From Chlorobaculum sp. MV4-Y (lineage in GTDB: Bacteria > Bacteroidota > Chlorobiia > Chlorobiales > Chlorobiaceae), in NCBI RefSeq assembly GCF_025244685.1, contig NZ_CP104202.1, positions 1,056,323 to 1,120,322 on the forward strand: 64,000 nucleotides of DNA, given 5' to 3'. The notes below the pieces were generated by a model. It had not been told where the DNA came from. It ran no database searches and saw nothing but the letters and a program-made list of their open reading frames with translations. The position numbers were made by a program, and so were the translations under genes. Positions within the stretch are counted from its first letter, which is position 1; each line of letters begins with the position of its first letter. Shown here piece by piece: positions 8,027-16,677 of this stretch.

Positions 8027-9211
8027 ATGCACGCACTCTACCTCAAACCAAAAGAGCACCGGCGGCTGCTCGGTGGCCACCTGTGGGTTTTCAGCAACGA
8101 GCTTCGGGAGGTGCCGCGTGACATTGCCGCCGGAGAAACCGTTCAGCTCTTCACCCACGACGGACGCCTGCTCGGCGCGGGGTTCTTCAACCCCCAGTCG
8201 CTGATCGCCTTTCGCCTTCTGACGAGGGACGAAGAGCAGCCTGACCGCGACTTTTTCCGGCGTAAGCTGCTCGAAGCGCTGAAACTGCGCGAAAAAATCT
8301 ACTCAGAAAGTGAAACCAACGCCTGGCGGCTTGTCCATGGCGAGTCGGATGGACTACCGGGGCTGGTGATCGATCGCTTCGACCGTGCCTTCGTGCTGCA
8401 ATCATTTTCCGCCGGTATCGACCAGCACCTGCCGCTTTTCTGCGAACTGCTCCGGGAACTGTTCGATCCTAAAGCGATCGTGGTGAGAAACGAGTCGCCG
8501 CTCAGGGAGCTTGAGGGGCTGCCGCTCTACCGCGAAACCGTGCTCGGCGAAAGCAGCAACATGCACCAGGAGATCCGGGACAGCGGCATCAGCTACCGGG
8601 TCAACATCCTTGAAGGTCAGAAAACCGGTTTCTTCCTCGACCAGCGCGAAAACCGGCGCCATATCCGGAAATACGCCGCCGGTGCGGATGTACTTGACGT
8701 GTATACGAATGATGGAGGATTCGCGCTCAACGCCATGCATGCAGGTGCAAAATCAACCACCATGGTCGATATTTCCCAGGAGGCGTTACAACGCGCCGAG
8801 CAGAACGCCCGAATGAACGGGTTCGGAAACTTCTCGATCGTGGCCGCCGATGCATTTGAGACTCTCGGACGGCTCAGGCATGAAAACCACACTTTCGATC
8901 TGGTGGTCCTTGATCCGCCAAGCTTCACCAAAAGCCGCAAAACCGTGCCGACAGCCCTGAAGGCCTACACGAAGCTTAATCGTCTCGGCTTGCAGCTCGT
9001 CAGGAATGAGGGATATCTGGCGACAGCCTCCTGCTCGCACCATGTTTCCGAAGAGGATTTCCTCGCGGCCATTCACCTTGGAGCAATGCAGGCGGGCAAA
9101 CATCTGCGGCTCATCAGCCGCGCCGCACAACCGCCGGACCATCCGGTGCTGCTCGCGATGCCCGAAACGAGCTATCTCAAATTCGCCTGTTTTTATGTGA
9201 CAAACCTGTAG
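8027..9211 (+). CDS. RlmI-type 23S rRNA (cytosine-C5) methyltransferase
   Basis: A 394-residue SAM-dependent methyltransferase of the RlmI/RlmO (COG1092) family. Residues 1-75 form a PUA RNA-binding domain (HLWVFSNEL ... [16 protein letters not shown]). The catalytic domain follows: an [16 protein letters not shown] segment, the SAM motif [19 protein letters not shown], the motif [11 protein letters not shown] and the catalytic-Cys motif [11 protein letters not shown]. coli RlmI methylates C1962 of 23S rRNA; the same target is likely but inferred. The ATG at 8027 follows GGGAG at a good distance and starts where the PUA domain starts, so the upstream 24 codons were left out. Confidence 0.85.
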   Translation: MHALYLKPKEHRRLLGGHLWVFSNELREVPRDIAAGETVQLFTHDGRLLGAGFFNPQSLIAFRLLTRDEEQPDRDFFRRKLLEALKLREKIYSESETNAWRLVHGESDGLPGLVIDRFDRAFVLQSFSAGIDQHLPLFCELLRELFDPKAIVVRNESPLRELEGLPLYRETVLGESSNMHQEIRDSGISYRVNILEGQKTGFFLDQRENRRHIRKYAAGADVLDVYTNDGGFALNAMHAGAKSTTMVDISQEALQRAEQNARMNGFGNFSIVAADAFETLGRLRHENHTFDLVVLDPPSFTKSRKTVPTALKAYTKLNRLGLQLVRNEGYLATASCSHHVSEEDFLAAIHLGAMQAGKHLRLISRAAQPPDHPVLLAMPETSYLKFACFYVTNL

Positions 9212-9415
9212 CTAACCTAAAAAAAGCGACTTAAGCGCTTATCTATAGACGCAATCTGTGACATGACCCATATAAAGCGGGAACAGCCCCGTAAAGAATT
9301 TTCGTCATTTCACCGAAAAACAATTATAAAATTTCAGCAAAATCCACAACAAAAGGCGAAAATACGTCACCGACTCAATAAAGTGAAGACCATTCGCAAA
9401 AAAATGATTTCCGTA

Positions 9416-9443
9416 TTGCAAATTCACTTTTCTTATCTATATT
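9416..9443 (+). promoter_or_regulatory. Candidate promoter of an orphan transcript
   Basis: TTGCAA at 9416-9421 and TATATT at 9438-9443 are separated by 16 nt inside the gap between two convergent genes. No coding gene starts downstream on this strand before the terminator ending at 9535. The call rests only on consensus match and position. Confidence 0.35.
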
Positions 9444-9449
9444 TGTTAC

Positions 9450-9535
9450 GAGTAGACTATATAATTGACGCCCGTTAATTCACATAGTTTACATGTGCAG
9501 CATGATGTAAAGGGGTACGTCATGCTGCTTTTTTT
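9450..9535 (+). ncRNA. Candidate small RNA ended by a strong terminator
   Basis: A transcript starting near 9450 from the candidate promoter would be about 85 nt long and end in a 13-bp terminator stem followed by seven T. It would contain no convincing reading frame. Alternatively the hairpin is only a distant terminator of the methyltransferase gene that ends at 9211. I do not recognise an RNA family. Confidence 0.25.
9497..9535 (+). terminator. Strong Rho-independent terminator
   Basis: GCAGCATGATGTA pairs with TACGTCATGCTGC (12 Watson-Crick pairs and one G-U) around a 6-nt loop AAGGGG, followed by seven T. It is oriented for the plus strand, between the convergent methyltransferase and HAD genes. 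Confidence 0.8.
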
Positions 9536-9553
9536 ATGTGCTCCCGCCTTTTT

Positions 9554-10129
9554 TTACGTCACGAACGCTTTTGCCATATCATAAACCTCCTGCCATGAAG
9601 CGGCTCTCAGCTCTTCGATATGCCGGTTTGTGCTGTTTCCGAAACAGATGGTAAAAAGTCCTCTGCCTCGTAACTGCTCCACATTTTCCGGCGAGTCCTC
9701 GATGTAGATGTCCGCACCAACCTGCGTCTTCTCTTTTACGAAGCAGAGGTCCCAGTATGGAATACCGTGACTATCGAGCCAGTTAACCGTTTGCTGCACT
9801 GCCGCTGCATGAAAATAGTGGATAAAAAGCCGATGGGTGATGATGCGGATGCGGAAACCTTCATCCGAGAGCTGGCGCAGATATTTTCGCGCACCAGGGA
9901 TCGCCTCCATGCTGCTGAACAGCTCCCGCTGAGTCACGGCGAAACGGTGCAGACTGTCGTATTGGCTTTGGTTCGTGATACCCCATTCGGAAAGCCCCCA
10001 GGAGACCTCTTCAGGAAGCTCATCAATCGGTCGTTCAAACCATTCAGAGGCGATCTGCCTCATGCGTCCGTAAAAATCGGCGCAAACCCCGTCGAGATCA
10101 ACGCCAATAACGATACTGCTTTTTGACAT
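9554..10129 (-). CDS. HAD-superfamily 5'-nucleotidase-like phosphatase
   Basis: A 191-residue HAD phosphatase resembling the 5'(3')-deoxyribonucleotidase (NT5C) branch. Motif I is [10 protein letters not shown] near the N-terminus (nucleophile and acid Asp), motif II is RIITHR, and motif III/IV is [13 protein letters not shown]. The helical cap between motifs I and II (RQIASEWF ... [21 protein letters not shown]) is typical of this branch. The start at 10129 ([11 protein letters not shown]) places motif I at the usual distance; an in-frame extension to 10180 has no family support. The substrate, probably a nucleoside monophosphate, is inferred. Confidence 0.72.
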   Translation of the reverse strand: MSKSSIVIGVDLDGVCADFYGRMRQIASEWFERPIDELPEEVSWGLSEWGITNQSQYDSLHRFAVTQRELFSSMEAIPGARKYLRQLSDEGFRIRIITHRLFIHYFHAAAVQQTVNWLDSHGIPYWDLCFVKEKTQVGADIYIEDSPENVEQLRGRGLFTICFGNSTNRHIEELRAASWQEVYDMAKAFVT

Positions 10130-10173
10130 GGTAGTGTTTTTTTGCAAATCAGCAGCTGCCCTGGAGAGCAAAA

Positions 10174-10212
10174 CTCCCATAAGTCGTGTGAGTCCTGTAC
10201 GACTTATGGGAG
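10174..10212. repeat. Perfect 14-bp inverted repeat
   Basis: CTCCCATAAGTCGT at 10174-10187 pairs exactly with ACGACTTATGGGAG at 10199-10212 across an 11-nt loop. It lies between the thioredoxin gene (ending at 10272) and the HAD gene (starting at 10129), both on the minus strand. There is no T-run after it on the minus strand, so it is not a standard terminator. It could be an attenuator, an mRNA stabiliser, or a dispersed intergenic repeat. Confidence 0.6.
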
Positions 10213-10271
10213 AAGACAGGAAAACGATTCAACAAGCCCCCGCAAGGCGCCTGCCATTCATAATTTTTTCC

Positions 10272-11078
10272 TCAGAACGCCCGGTCAAAAGCTCGCCGGT
10301 ATTTCATCGTAATTTCGTGCTCTTCGCCGAGAAACCGGAAAATGGCGATACAGCCCTTGCGTGAACCATCGTCGTCGTAATAGCGGTTTTCCCGCAGAAC
10401 CGAAATGAAACGTTCGAGCGCGCTGTCCATATCTCCATTCCGTAGGCTTTCGAGAGCCTTGCTATAAGTCTCGCGGCTCTCCCCCTCCGGAATTGCTGAT
10501 GCGGGACGAACAAGCAACGCACCGAGAGTTCGGACAGACTCGCTCAGATCAGCGTAATCCGGCTCCGCTTCGAGCGTCTCGGCAAGCCTGAGCGCCTCTT
10601 CTGGACGTGAAAACAGAATCAGCCGGACCAGCATAGCAGCAGCTTTCCTGTTCTCCGGCTCTTTAGCCAAAACGCCCTCGAGCAGAGTGATTGCCACTGC
10701 GTCGTTGCCCGCCGCCATCTCGGCAGCGGCACGCGCCACATCCTCAGCCCAAGGACTTGGCAAGGCTTTGGCGAGCCACTGTTCAATCTGGTACTCCGGA
10801 AAGGCTCCAACGAACTCGTCGATAACCGCACCGTTTGAAAACAGCTTCACATTGGGAATGCTCCTTATGCCATATTCTGCTGAAATCTCGGGAAACTCTT
10901 CGGTATTGATCTTTACGAGAACCCATTTTCCGGCATGACGCTCAGCAAGTTTCTCAAGCACCGGAGCGAGAATGCGGCATGGCCCGCACCACTGCGCCCA
11001 GAAATCCACAAGAACCGGAACGGTTTTGCTTTGTTCGATGACATCGTTCTGAAAATCAAAAGGAGTATTGCTCTGCAT
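10272..11078 (-). CDS. Thioredoxin-TPR protein of the CnoX/YbbN type
   Basis: A 268-residue cytosolic protein with an N-terminal thioredoxin domain (about 1-110) carrying an intact WCGPC active site (Cys31, Cys34) and the cis-Pro loop SIPNVKLF. A C-terminal TPR-like helical region follows (about 115-268; repeated AA.LL...EP patterns). E. coli CnoX (YbbN) has this architecture and acts as a holdase that hands clients to GroEL; it lacks the redox CxxC, which is kept here, so this protein may also act as a reductase. It is probably monocistronic. Confidence 0.8.
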   Translation of the reverse strand: MQSNTPFDFQNDVIEQSKTVPVLVDFWAQWCGPCRILAPVLEKLAERHAGKWVLVKINTEEFPEISAEYGIRSIPNVKLFSNGAVIDEFVGAFPEYQIEQWLAKALPSPWAEDVARAAAEMAAGNDAVAITLLEGVLAKEPENRKAAAMLVRLILFSRPEEALRLAETLEAEPDYADLSESVRTLGALLVRPASAIPEGESRETYSKALESLRNGDMDSALERFISVLRENRYYDDDGSRKGCIAIFRFLGEEHEITMKYRRAFDRAF

Positions 11079-11238
11079 TAATCGTGTAGTTTTATCGTTA
11101 GATTCCGGCTATACGCAGTTGTGCCGGAAAAAGGCGAAAAAATCAACTGTATTCTTATGAAACGCTTTTCAGGTTAAAAAACCGTTCCGATGAAACTCGT
11201 ACCTGAAAACCCTGCAAAAGAGTTCAGCACTCTCCTGG

Positions 11239-11264
11239 AAAAAAGCTGATCCTGGAAGATCAGC
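11239..11264 (-). terminator. Rho-independent terminator of the 59-residue protein gene
   Basis: On the minus strand GCTGATC and GATCAGC pair around a 6-nt loop and are followed by six T. The stem overlaps the stop codon of the small gene starting at 11439, which marks that gene as a discrete short transcript. Confidence 0.75.
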
Positions 11265-11439
11265 CTTGCTGTTTGAGTTCGTTAGAGACTTTCTTCAGAT
11301 AATCTGAAGCCTCTTCGAGATGCCTGAGCGCCTGGCGGATTTCGTAATCGTCATCAGCATCGACTCTGGCACGTTCAAGACGCTTCCGGGCATCATCAAT
11401 GGCATCAGAGGCGAGCTGGAGGGTTGAATGGACAGACAT
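11260..11439 (-). CDS. Small acidic/basic helical protein, 59 residues
   Basis: A short gene between 11439 and 11260. The ATG is preceded by GAAGGGGAGAAG, a good ribosome binding site, and the stop lies inside a terminator hairpin, so all signals of a real gene are present. The product starts MSVHSTLQLASDAIDDAR and is almost entirely charged heptad-like helix (ARKRLERARVDADDDYEIR, LEEASDYLKKVSNELK), without Cys or a membrane segment. A dimeric coiled coil is likely. I do not recognise a family. Function unknown. Confidence 0.7.
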   Translation of the reverse strand: MSVHSTLQLASDAIDDARKRLERARVDADDDYEIRQALRHLEEASDYLKKVSNELKQQG

Positions 11440-11639
11440 GACTTCTCCCCTTCTAATTGAGTGGTTAGAAAGAAAACCCCTTAATCTTTTTTAATGTAAT
11501 AAAAGAGATACCGTCTCATGCAATTGTGCGCCATGCTCATTTTCGTTTAACTCTTTCGCGGCAAAACAAAACGCTGGGCCGCATCCAGATGTTCTCATTG
11601 AACAACCTGCATAGCTCTCTATCTTTTTGATAACGACTT

Positions 11640-12113
11640 ATGAAAAAAACAGTTCAGACGTTTTTACTACTTTCGCTTTTCGCCTCGCCGGCGATCACAT
11701 TGGCGGACAGTCCTTCTTGCGGCAGAATAGAGATACTTATCGACAACGTACGAAGCGAGGAAGGCATCGTAGGCGTAGCGTTATTCAATGCAAAAAAGGG
11801 ATTCCCGGATAAAAGCGCGCTGGCTATCGAAGGGCGAAGTATTCCGGCTGGAAAACGTTGCAAGGTGATCTTCGAAAATGTTCCGTACGGCACTTACGCC
11901 ATCAGCGTGCTTCACGATGAAAACGGCAACGGCAAAATGGATAAAGGATTCCTCGGCATCCCGAAAGAGGGATTCGGCACCTCGAACAACCCCGAAATCA
12001 AGATGGGACCGCCCTCTTTTTCCGACTCGCGCTTCGATCTCAAGAGCAAAGAAATGACGCTGAACATCGACATGAAGTACCTTCGCAAACCTGAAAATCA
12101 GGAACCGCAATGA
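11640..12113 (+). CDS. Exported DUF2141 protein
   Basis: A 157-residue protein with a clear signal peptide (MKKTVQTFLLLSLFASPAITLA, cleavage after about residue 22). The mature beta-rich domain carries the DUF2141 pattern: GIVGVALFNAKKGFPD, FENVPYGTYAISVLHDENGNGKMD and GIPKEGFGTSNN. The DENGNGKMD segment resembles a Ca2+-binding Asp/Asn loop. It is periplasmic or outer-membrane associated with unknown role. It stands alone between the small helical protein and the repeat protein. Confidence 0.8.
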   Translation: MKKTVQTFLLLSLFASPAITLADSPSCGRIEILIDNVRSEEGIVGVALFNAKKGFPDKSALAIEGRSIPAGKRCKVIFENVPYGTYAISVLHDENGNGKMDKGFLGIPKEGFGTSNNPEIKMGPPSFSDSRFDLKSKEMTLNIDMKYLRKPENQEPQ

Positions 12114-12335
12114 AACCGGGATTTCCTGAAGAAGTTTGCCAGACATTCTTCATTCATGTAGTATTTACAGTCATTCCCACCTCTACGTATCATTCGAGAG
12201 AATCGGATAAGCCCCCAAAAACAATCCAAGTGATTATTTTATAAAAGCTTGGCACAAGATCACCCTTGACTTGGCACGGATATTGATGCAATAAACTCAG
12301 AGACCGAGTTATCATACCAAAAAACAGGACTAATT

Positions 12336-13268
12336 ATGACCAATTTCAAGACCATACATGGCGAACTTCGCGGCGTTGAGTTCAGAACCCTCTATTCAAA
12401 CGGCAAAACTGATGGTTGCCTTGTCAAGAAAGAGAACATTCTCAACACCCCATACGGCGATTTGATCCCGCAGTTCGAGGCCGAGGATATGGGGCGCCGC
12501 CAGCTCAAGCCGTTCTATTTTTACAAAAGCGGGGCTATCAAGTCGGTGCCGCTGCAATCGCAAACGCTTATTCGCACGCCGATTGGCGGCATTCCTGCCG
12601 AACTGGTCACCTTTTACGAATCGGGCGCTCTCAAACGGATATTCCCGCTCGACGGCAAGCTCAGCGGCTTCTGGACGGCAAAGAACGAGTTTGCGCTGGC
12701 CGAGGAGATCACCGTTGAGTCGCCACTTGGCAGTCTTCGGGCAAAGTTCATCGCCATACAATTCTACGAGAGTGGTGCGCTGAAAAGCCTCACCTTGTGG
12801 CCAGGCGAGTTTTTGACCCTCTCGACACCAGCCGGTCAGATCAGGGTGCGTACTGGCATCGCATTCTACGAAAACGGCGCAATCCGCTCGCTCGAACCGG
12901 CGGGAGTAGTGAAGGTCGAAACCCCGGTCGGCACGATGACCGCGTACGACAACAATCCGCAGGGTGTCCATGGTGACCTCAATTCGCTGGAGTTCAACCA
13001 GGACGGCGGCGTCATGGCGCTCAAAACGGTATCGGAAGAGGTCGTGATTACCGACCAGCTTGGCGAAGAGCACCTGTTCCGCCCCTGGCTCAAGGACAAC
13101 CCGTGCGGCGCGGAGCGCAAGGTGGTGGTGCCGCTGAAGGTGCGCTTCAGCGAAGGCAGGATCATCATTGACGACCGTCACGAGTCGTTCAACATGGCGC
13201 AGTGCCGGGTGGAGATCAGGCCGTTCGACCGCAAAGCTGGTGATCCTGCCTACTCCTGCGCAGGCTGA
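12336..13268 (+). CDS. Repeat protein with YESGALK-type modules
   Basis: A 310-residue protein built from about six modules of 35-45 residues. Each module has an aromatic-[KE]-[SN]-G-[AK]-[IL]-[KR] turn (YSNGKTDG, YKSGAIKSV, YESGALKRI, YESGALKSL, YENGAIRSL) followed by a strand and a TP.G segment (TPYGDL, TPIGGI, SPLGSL, TPAGQI, TPVGTM). The turn resembles MORN and toxin-antidote repeat motifs, so a long beta-sheet scaffold is likely. No signal peptide or catalytic motif is seen. Function unknown. It converges on the flavoprotein gene with 2 bp between stops. Confidence 0.7.
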   Translation: MTNFKTIHGELRGVEFRTLYSNGKTDGCLVKKENILNTPYGDLIPQFEAEDMGRRQLKPFYFYKSGAIKSVPLQSQTLIRTPIGGIPAELVTFYESGALKRIFPLDGKLSGFWTAKNEFALAEEITVESPLGSLRAKFIAIQFYESGALKSLTLWPGEFLTLSTPAGQIRVRTGIAFYENGAIRSLEPAGVVKVETPVGTMTAYDNNPQGVHGDLNSLEFNQDGGVMALKTVSEEVVITDQLGEEHLFRPWLKDNPCGAERKVVVPLKVRFSEGRIIIDDRHESFNMAQCRVEIRPFDRKAGDPAYSCAG

Positions 13269-13270
13269 TA

Positions 13271-14617
13271 TTAGCAGTTTTCGAAGAGCATACGGGCGGC
13301 ATGACTGCCGGCGACCCAGCCGGTGGAGAATGCTGCTTGCAGGTTGAAGCCGCCGACCTCCCCTGCGTAATCGAGCAGCTCGCCGCAGCAGTAGAGTTTC
13401 GGATGAATTTTGGACTGCATGGTTTTCGGATCGATTTCCCCCAGCGAAACACCGCCTGCCGACACCTCTGCCCGGTCGAGCGGCACTTTGCGCACTGCAC
13501 CGAGTGTGAGCCGCTTGAGCGCCGAGACGAGACCTAGCCGCTGCGCTTTCGTCAGGCTGCTCATCGTCACCTCCCGGTTGATTCCCGCCTGCCGCATGAT
13601 TTCGTCGGCGAAGGCGTTGGGAATGGTTTCCGCTGCTGACGAGTCGGATGGCGCATCGAGGCGCTCCGGCGCGAGCGGGCAACGCTGCAAAAAGGTGCGC
13701 ACCTGACGAGTGCCGTGGCGGGCCGCCTCTTCGAGAATAAAGGCCGAGAGCTTGCCTTCGTCGTGACCGGGAAAGAGATCGGCTGAAATCGTGACCTTCT
13801 TGCCGGATGCGAGAAAACCGGCGACCGACCGTGAAAGCGACAGGCACGCTGGCCCCGAAATTCCGCGATGGCTGATGAGCACGTCGCCCCGGCGCGAGTC
13901 GGACGCGCCATCCGCGCTCGCCACCAGCAGAATGTTGCGCAGCGTGACGCCGACCAGTTCCGGCTTCGGCGGCACGGTAAAATAGTTCGGCGCAAGCGCG
14001 GGCAACACCGGCGCAATCGAGTGGCCCACGGAGGCGGCCAGCCGGTTGCCATCGCCCGTCGTTCCGGCAGAACCCCACGAAGCACCGCCCGTCGCCAGAA
14101 TCACCGCATCGGCCTCGAACCGCCGCTCCCCCGCGTGAAGGATAAAACCAGAACTGCCACATTCGACCCGCTCCACCCTCGCGCCGGTAACAAGCGTGAC
14201 GGTGCTCTCTTCGACCATGCGCCGCAAGAGGTCGAGCACCTCGCCCGCCCTGCCGGAAACCGGAAACACCCGCCCATCCGCCCGCACTTCGGTTTTCAGG
14301 CCATACCGCCCAAACAGCACCAGCAGATCGGCGTTGCTGAACGTGTGAATGGCGTGGCGCAGAAACCGCTGCTCGCTCTTTTTGAGAAATCCCTTTTCGA
14401 GCAGGCTTTTGACGTCGGCGTCATGCGTAAGGTTGCAGTGCCCACCGCCGGAGATGGCAATCTTGTTACCTGGCTTCGGATTGCGTTCGAGCAGCACAAT
14501 GCGGAGCCGCTCATCGACAACGCTGAGTTCGCGCGCGGCGCGCCGCGCTGAAATGGCGGCAAGCATCCCGGAGGCTCCGGCTCCAGCAATGAGAAGTGTT
14601 GACGTTGTGTTGCTCAT
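13271..14617 (-). CDS. HI0933/BaiN-type NAD(P)/FAD-dependent oxidoreductase
   Basis: A 448-residue flavoprotein of the HI0933-like (YhiN/BaiN) family. The FAD dinucleotide motif is IAGAGASGMLAAISARR at residues 10-26. The family signature KPGNKIAISGGGHCNLTHD follows, then ATGGASWGSAGTTGDG, and near the C-terminus CCGELLDYAGEVGGFNLQAAFSTG closes the FAD site. BaiN members act in bile-acid reduction in gut bacteria, but most homologues have no known substrate and that role is not implied here. Cytosolic. It points away from the efflux remnant next door. Confidence 0.85.
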   Translation of the reverse strand: MSNTTSTLLIAGAGASGMLAAISARRAARELSVVDERLRIVLLERNPKPGNKIAISGGGHCNLTHDADVKSLLEKGFLKKSEQRFLRHAIHTFSNADLLVLFGRYGLKTEVRADGRVFPVSGRAGEVLDLLRRMVEESTVTLVTGARVERVECGSSGFILHAGERRFEADAVILATGGASWGSAGTTGDGNRLAASVGHSIAPVLPALAPNYFTVPPKPELVGVTLRNILLVASADGASDSRRGDVLISHRGISGPACLSLSRSVAGFLASGKKVTISADLFPGHDEGKLSAFILEEAARHGTRQVRTFLQRCPLAPERLDAPSDSSAAETIPNAFADEIMRQAGINREVTMSSLTKAQRLGLVSALKRLTLGAVRKVPLDRAEVSAGGVSLGEIDPKTMQSKIHPKLYCCGELLDYAGEVGGFNLQAAFSTGWVAGSHAARMLFENC

Positions 14618-14715
14618 TTGAGGCTTTGCATGGTTTCAAGAATGGGACGAATAGGAGTTATGGGAAAAAAACGAAAAAAATTTTCTGTTCTTCTTTCTCT
14701 TCAATTCATAATTCT

Positions 14716-15495
14716 TTATTCGCCCTTTGTAACCACGCACATTCCTGGTTCCAGTTCGTTCGGGGGGTGGGTCACCACTTTTTCACCTTCGCGGAGGCCG
14801 CTGAGCACTTCGGCCATATCTGCGCCCCTCATGCCGATCTTCACCTTGCGCACTTTTGTGCGGCCTCCGTCGATCACGAACACCTCCCCCAGCCACCATC
14901 GCCTCTGAAAAGGGCGCTCACCGGCACGCGGAGCACGCGGTCGGCTTTGCTGGTCACGATCGTCGCCTGGATGCGGAAGTTGTCGCCAAGGCGCGGCTCG
15001 GGCTTTTCGAGCATGGCGATGATGTTGACCCGCTTCTCCTCGATGCCAAGCGCGGAGACCTTGGTAAAGGCCGCCGGCTCGATTCGCTTCACCACCCCGG
15101 CAAGCGCTCCAACGCCGCCCCAATCCTCGACCCAGACGCGGTCTCCCGGCCTGACCCGCACGGCGTCCGAGGAGAGCACCTCGATCACCACTTCAAGCAG
15201 CCCCGGATTGCCGATCTCGACCAGTGGCGTTCCGGCGGGCACAACGCGCTCGTTCTTTTCGATGATGCGTAGCACCTTGCCATTGACCGGCGAGCAGACA
15301 TCCACCGCCTTGCTGGCGATTCTGGCATCGATGCGGGCCGCCGGCTGCCGTGGCCTGCATCGATGCCGCCCTGACAGCCGCCGTTGCAGCATGGGCCTCT
15401 TTTTCAAGCACCGATGCCTCCTCGGTGGCCAGCTCGCTACTCTCCTTCGACACCGCGCCTTCGCTGAACAATCGCTCGTAACGTCCGGCTTTCAA
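14716..15495 (-). pseudogene. HlyD-type membrane fusion protein remnant
   Basis: Three fragments in different frames together spell the second half of an HlyD/MFP periplasmic adaptor. The order is the coiled-coil part (ERLFSEGAVSKESSELA, 15495 to about 15345), the lipoyl/barrel part (VCSPVNGKVLRIIEKNERVV, ending near 14890), and the C-terminal part (GEVFVIDGGRTKVRKVKIG to KGE at 14716). The frame changes near 15345 (one extra G in GGCGGCCC fits) and near 14890 (one G missing from a G run fits). The N-terminal half is absent, and the first fragment begins where the upstream permease is cut. The gene cannot make a working adaptor as read. Confidence 0.8.
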
Positions 15496-16414
15496 GCGAA
15501 GGCCTGAGTGAGCCGCACTGAAGTTTCGCGCTGCGTGCTCACCAGCCGCTGGAGCATGATGTTGAGCAGGAACACCGCGATAGCGAGAAAGATGGTCGGC
15601 AGCACGGTAATCTCCATGCCGAGAATGCGGATTTCGTCGCCGATGAAGCGGTCGGAGAGCTGCTGGTCGCGCCCGTACGCGCCAAGCGAACCGTAGCGCG
15701 AAAACATCCGGTCGAGCTGGCGGATCACCTCTTTTCCGGACGCGCCGTGCGTGAGCGTCAGCGACAGATCGTTGAACGCGCCGGTCATGTCGAGCGCCGA
15801 AGCGAACGCCTTATGACTCATCCAGAACACCCCGAACCGCCGGTTATCGGGGAAAAACGCCCCCGGCTGCACCTCGTAAATGTACTCCGGCGAGAGGCCG
15901 ACGCCCACGATCAGCAGCCGCTTCCAGCGCCCGTTGATGACCGCCCCGATGTGGTCGCCGGTTTTCAGACGATTGGCCGTCATGAAGGGCTTGCTGGCGA
16001 TCACCTCCTCCGGCCTCGACGGGTCGAGCATCCGCCCATCGGCGATGAAAACGTCGTTCAGCGCAGGCTCTCCCCGATCAGGCAGAGAGACGAGCTGCGC
16101 CGTAGCCGGTTCGTCGAGACCGGGCACATCGAGGGTCACGTTGGTCACAATGCGCGGCGCGACGGTCGCCACACCCGGAATACACCGCACCGCTTCGAGC
16201 GTGAACTCCGGCGCGCGCTTGAGCTGCATGAAAAGATCAGCGAACCGGAAGCGGCTGTAGTAGTCGGCCCGCGTCATTTCAAGCGAATACTTCACTTCAC
16301 ATTGCTCATCGACACGAACATAGCCATACCGCACGCCACCACCGCCGTGACAGCTAGCATCTGCCCCTTCATGTGCAGAAGATCACGGAGCAATTTCCGG
16401 TTGAGCTGCCTCAT
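15492..16414 (-). pseudogene. DevC/FtsX-type ABC exporter permease remnant
   Basis: The N-terminus ([18 protein letters not shown], first membrane segment [16 protein letters not shown]) starts at 16414 and breaks at 16291-16300, where TTCAC is tandemly duplicated; removing one copy joins it to YSLEMTRADYYSRFRF. The periplasmic MacB/FtsX-like domain then reads through to the second membrane segment (PTIFLAIAVFLLNIMLQRLV). The protein then stops at 15492 after about ten more residues, so the last two membrane segments are missing. The stop abuts the truncated HlyD gene, which implies one deletion removed the end of the permease and the start of the adaptor. No partner ATPase gene is adjacent. 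Confidence 0.82.
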
Positions 16415-16677
16415 GAGCCGGACGCGTAAAGATTCAGCGCAAAAACACCTTCACCTTTTCTGAAAGTTATCAACACACGGCTTGCAAAAAAACGCTTTCC
16501 GTTCAGTGGCGAATGAACGGACAAAATCGGCTCGAAAACAGACGCCCCCTGTTGTCAAATAATTTTAAGAGCGACATTACCCTGATCTCTTACGGCTGGA
16601 TAAACCGGATGGTAAAATGTAACTTTCAAGATGTTCGATGAAAATTTCCAGAACCCAATACCAAGGCAGAAAATCCA
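16415..16677. other. Intergenic region, nothing recognised
   Basis: This 263-bp gap lies between the permease remnant and the divergent amidase gene. It should hold the amidase promoter, but I see no clear promoter pair, hairpin or small reading frame with a ribosome binding site. Confidence 0.3.

Noticed and set aside
9263-9478. A 71-codon frame in the gap after the methyltransferase gene
   Set aside because: No ribosome binding site, basic low-complexity product, and it runs through the candidate small-RNA promoter.
12396-14162. A 588-codon open frame on the minus strand across the repeat protein and flavoprotein genes
   Set aside because: It runs antisense to the repeat gene and out of frame with the HI0933 gene; its composition (Arg/Ala/His-rich) is that of a GC-driven shadow frame.
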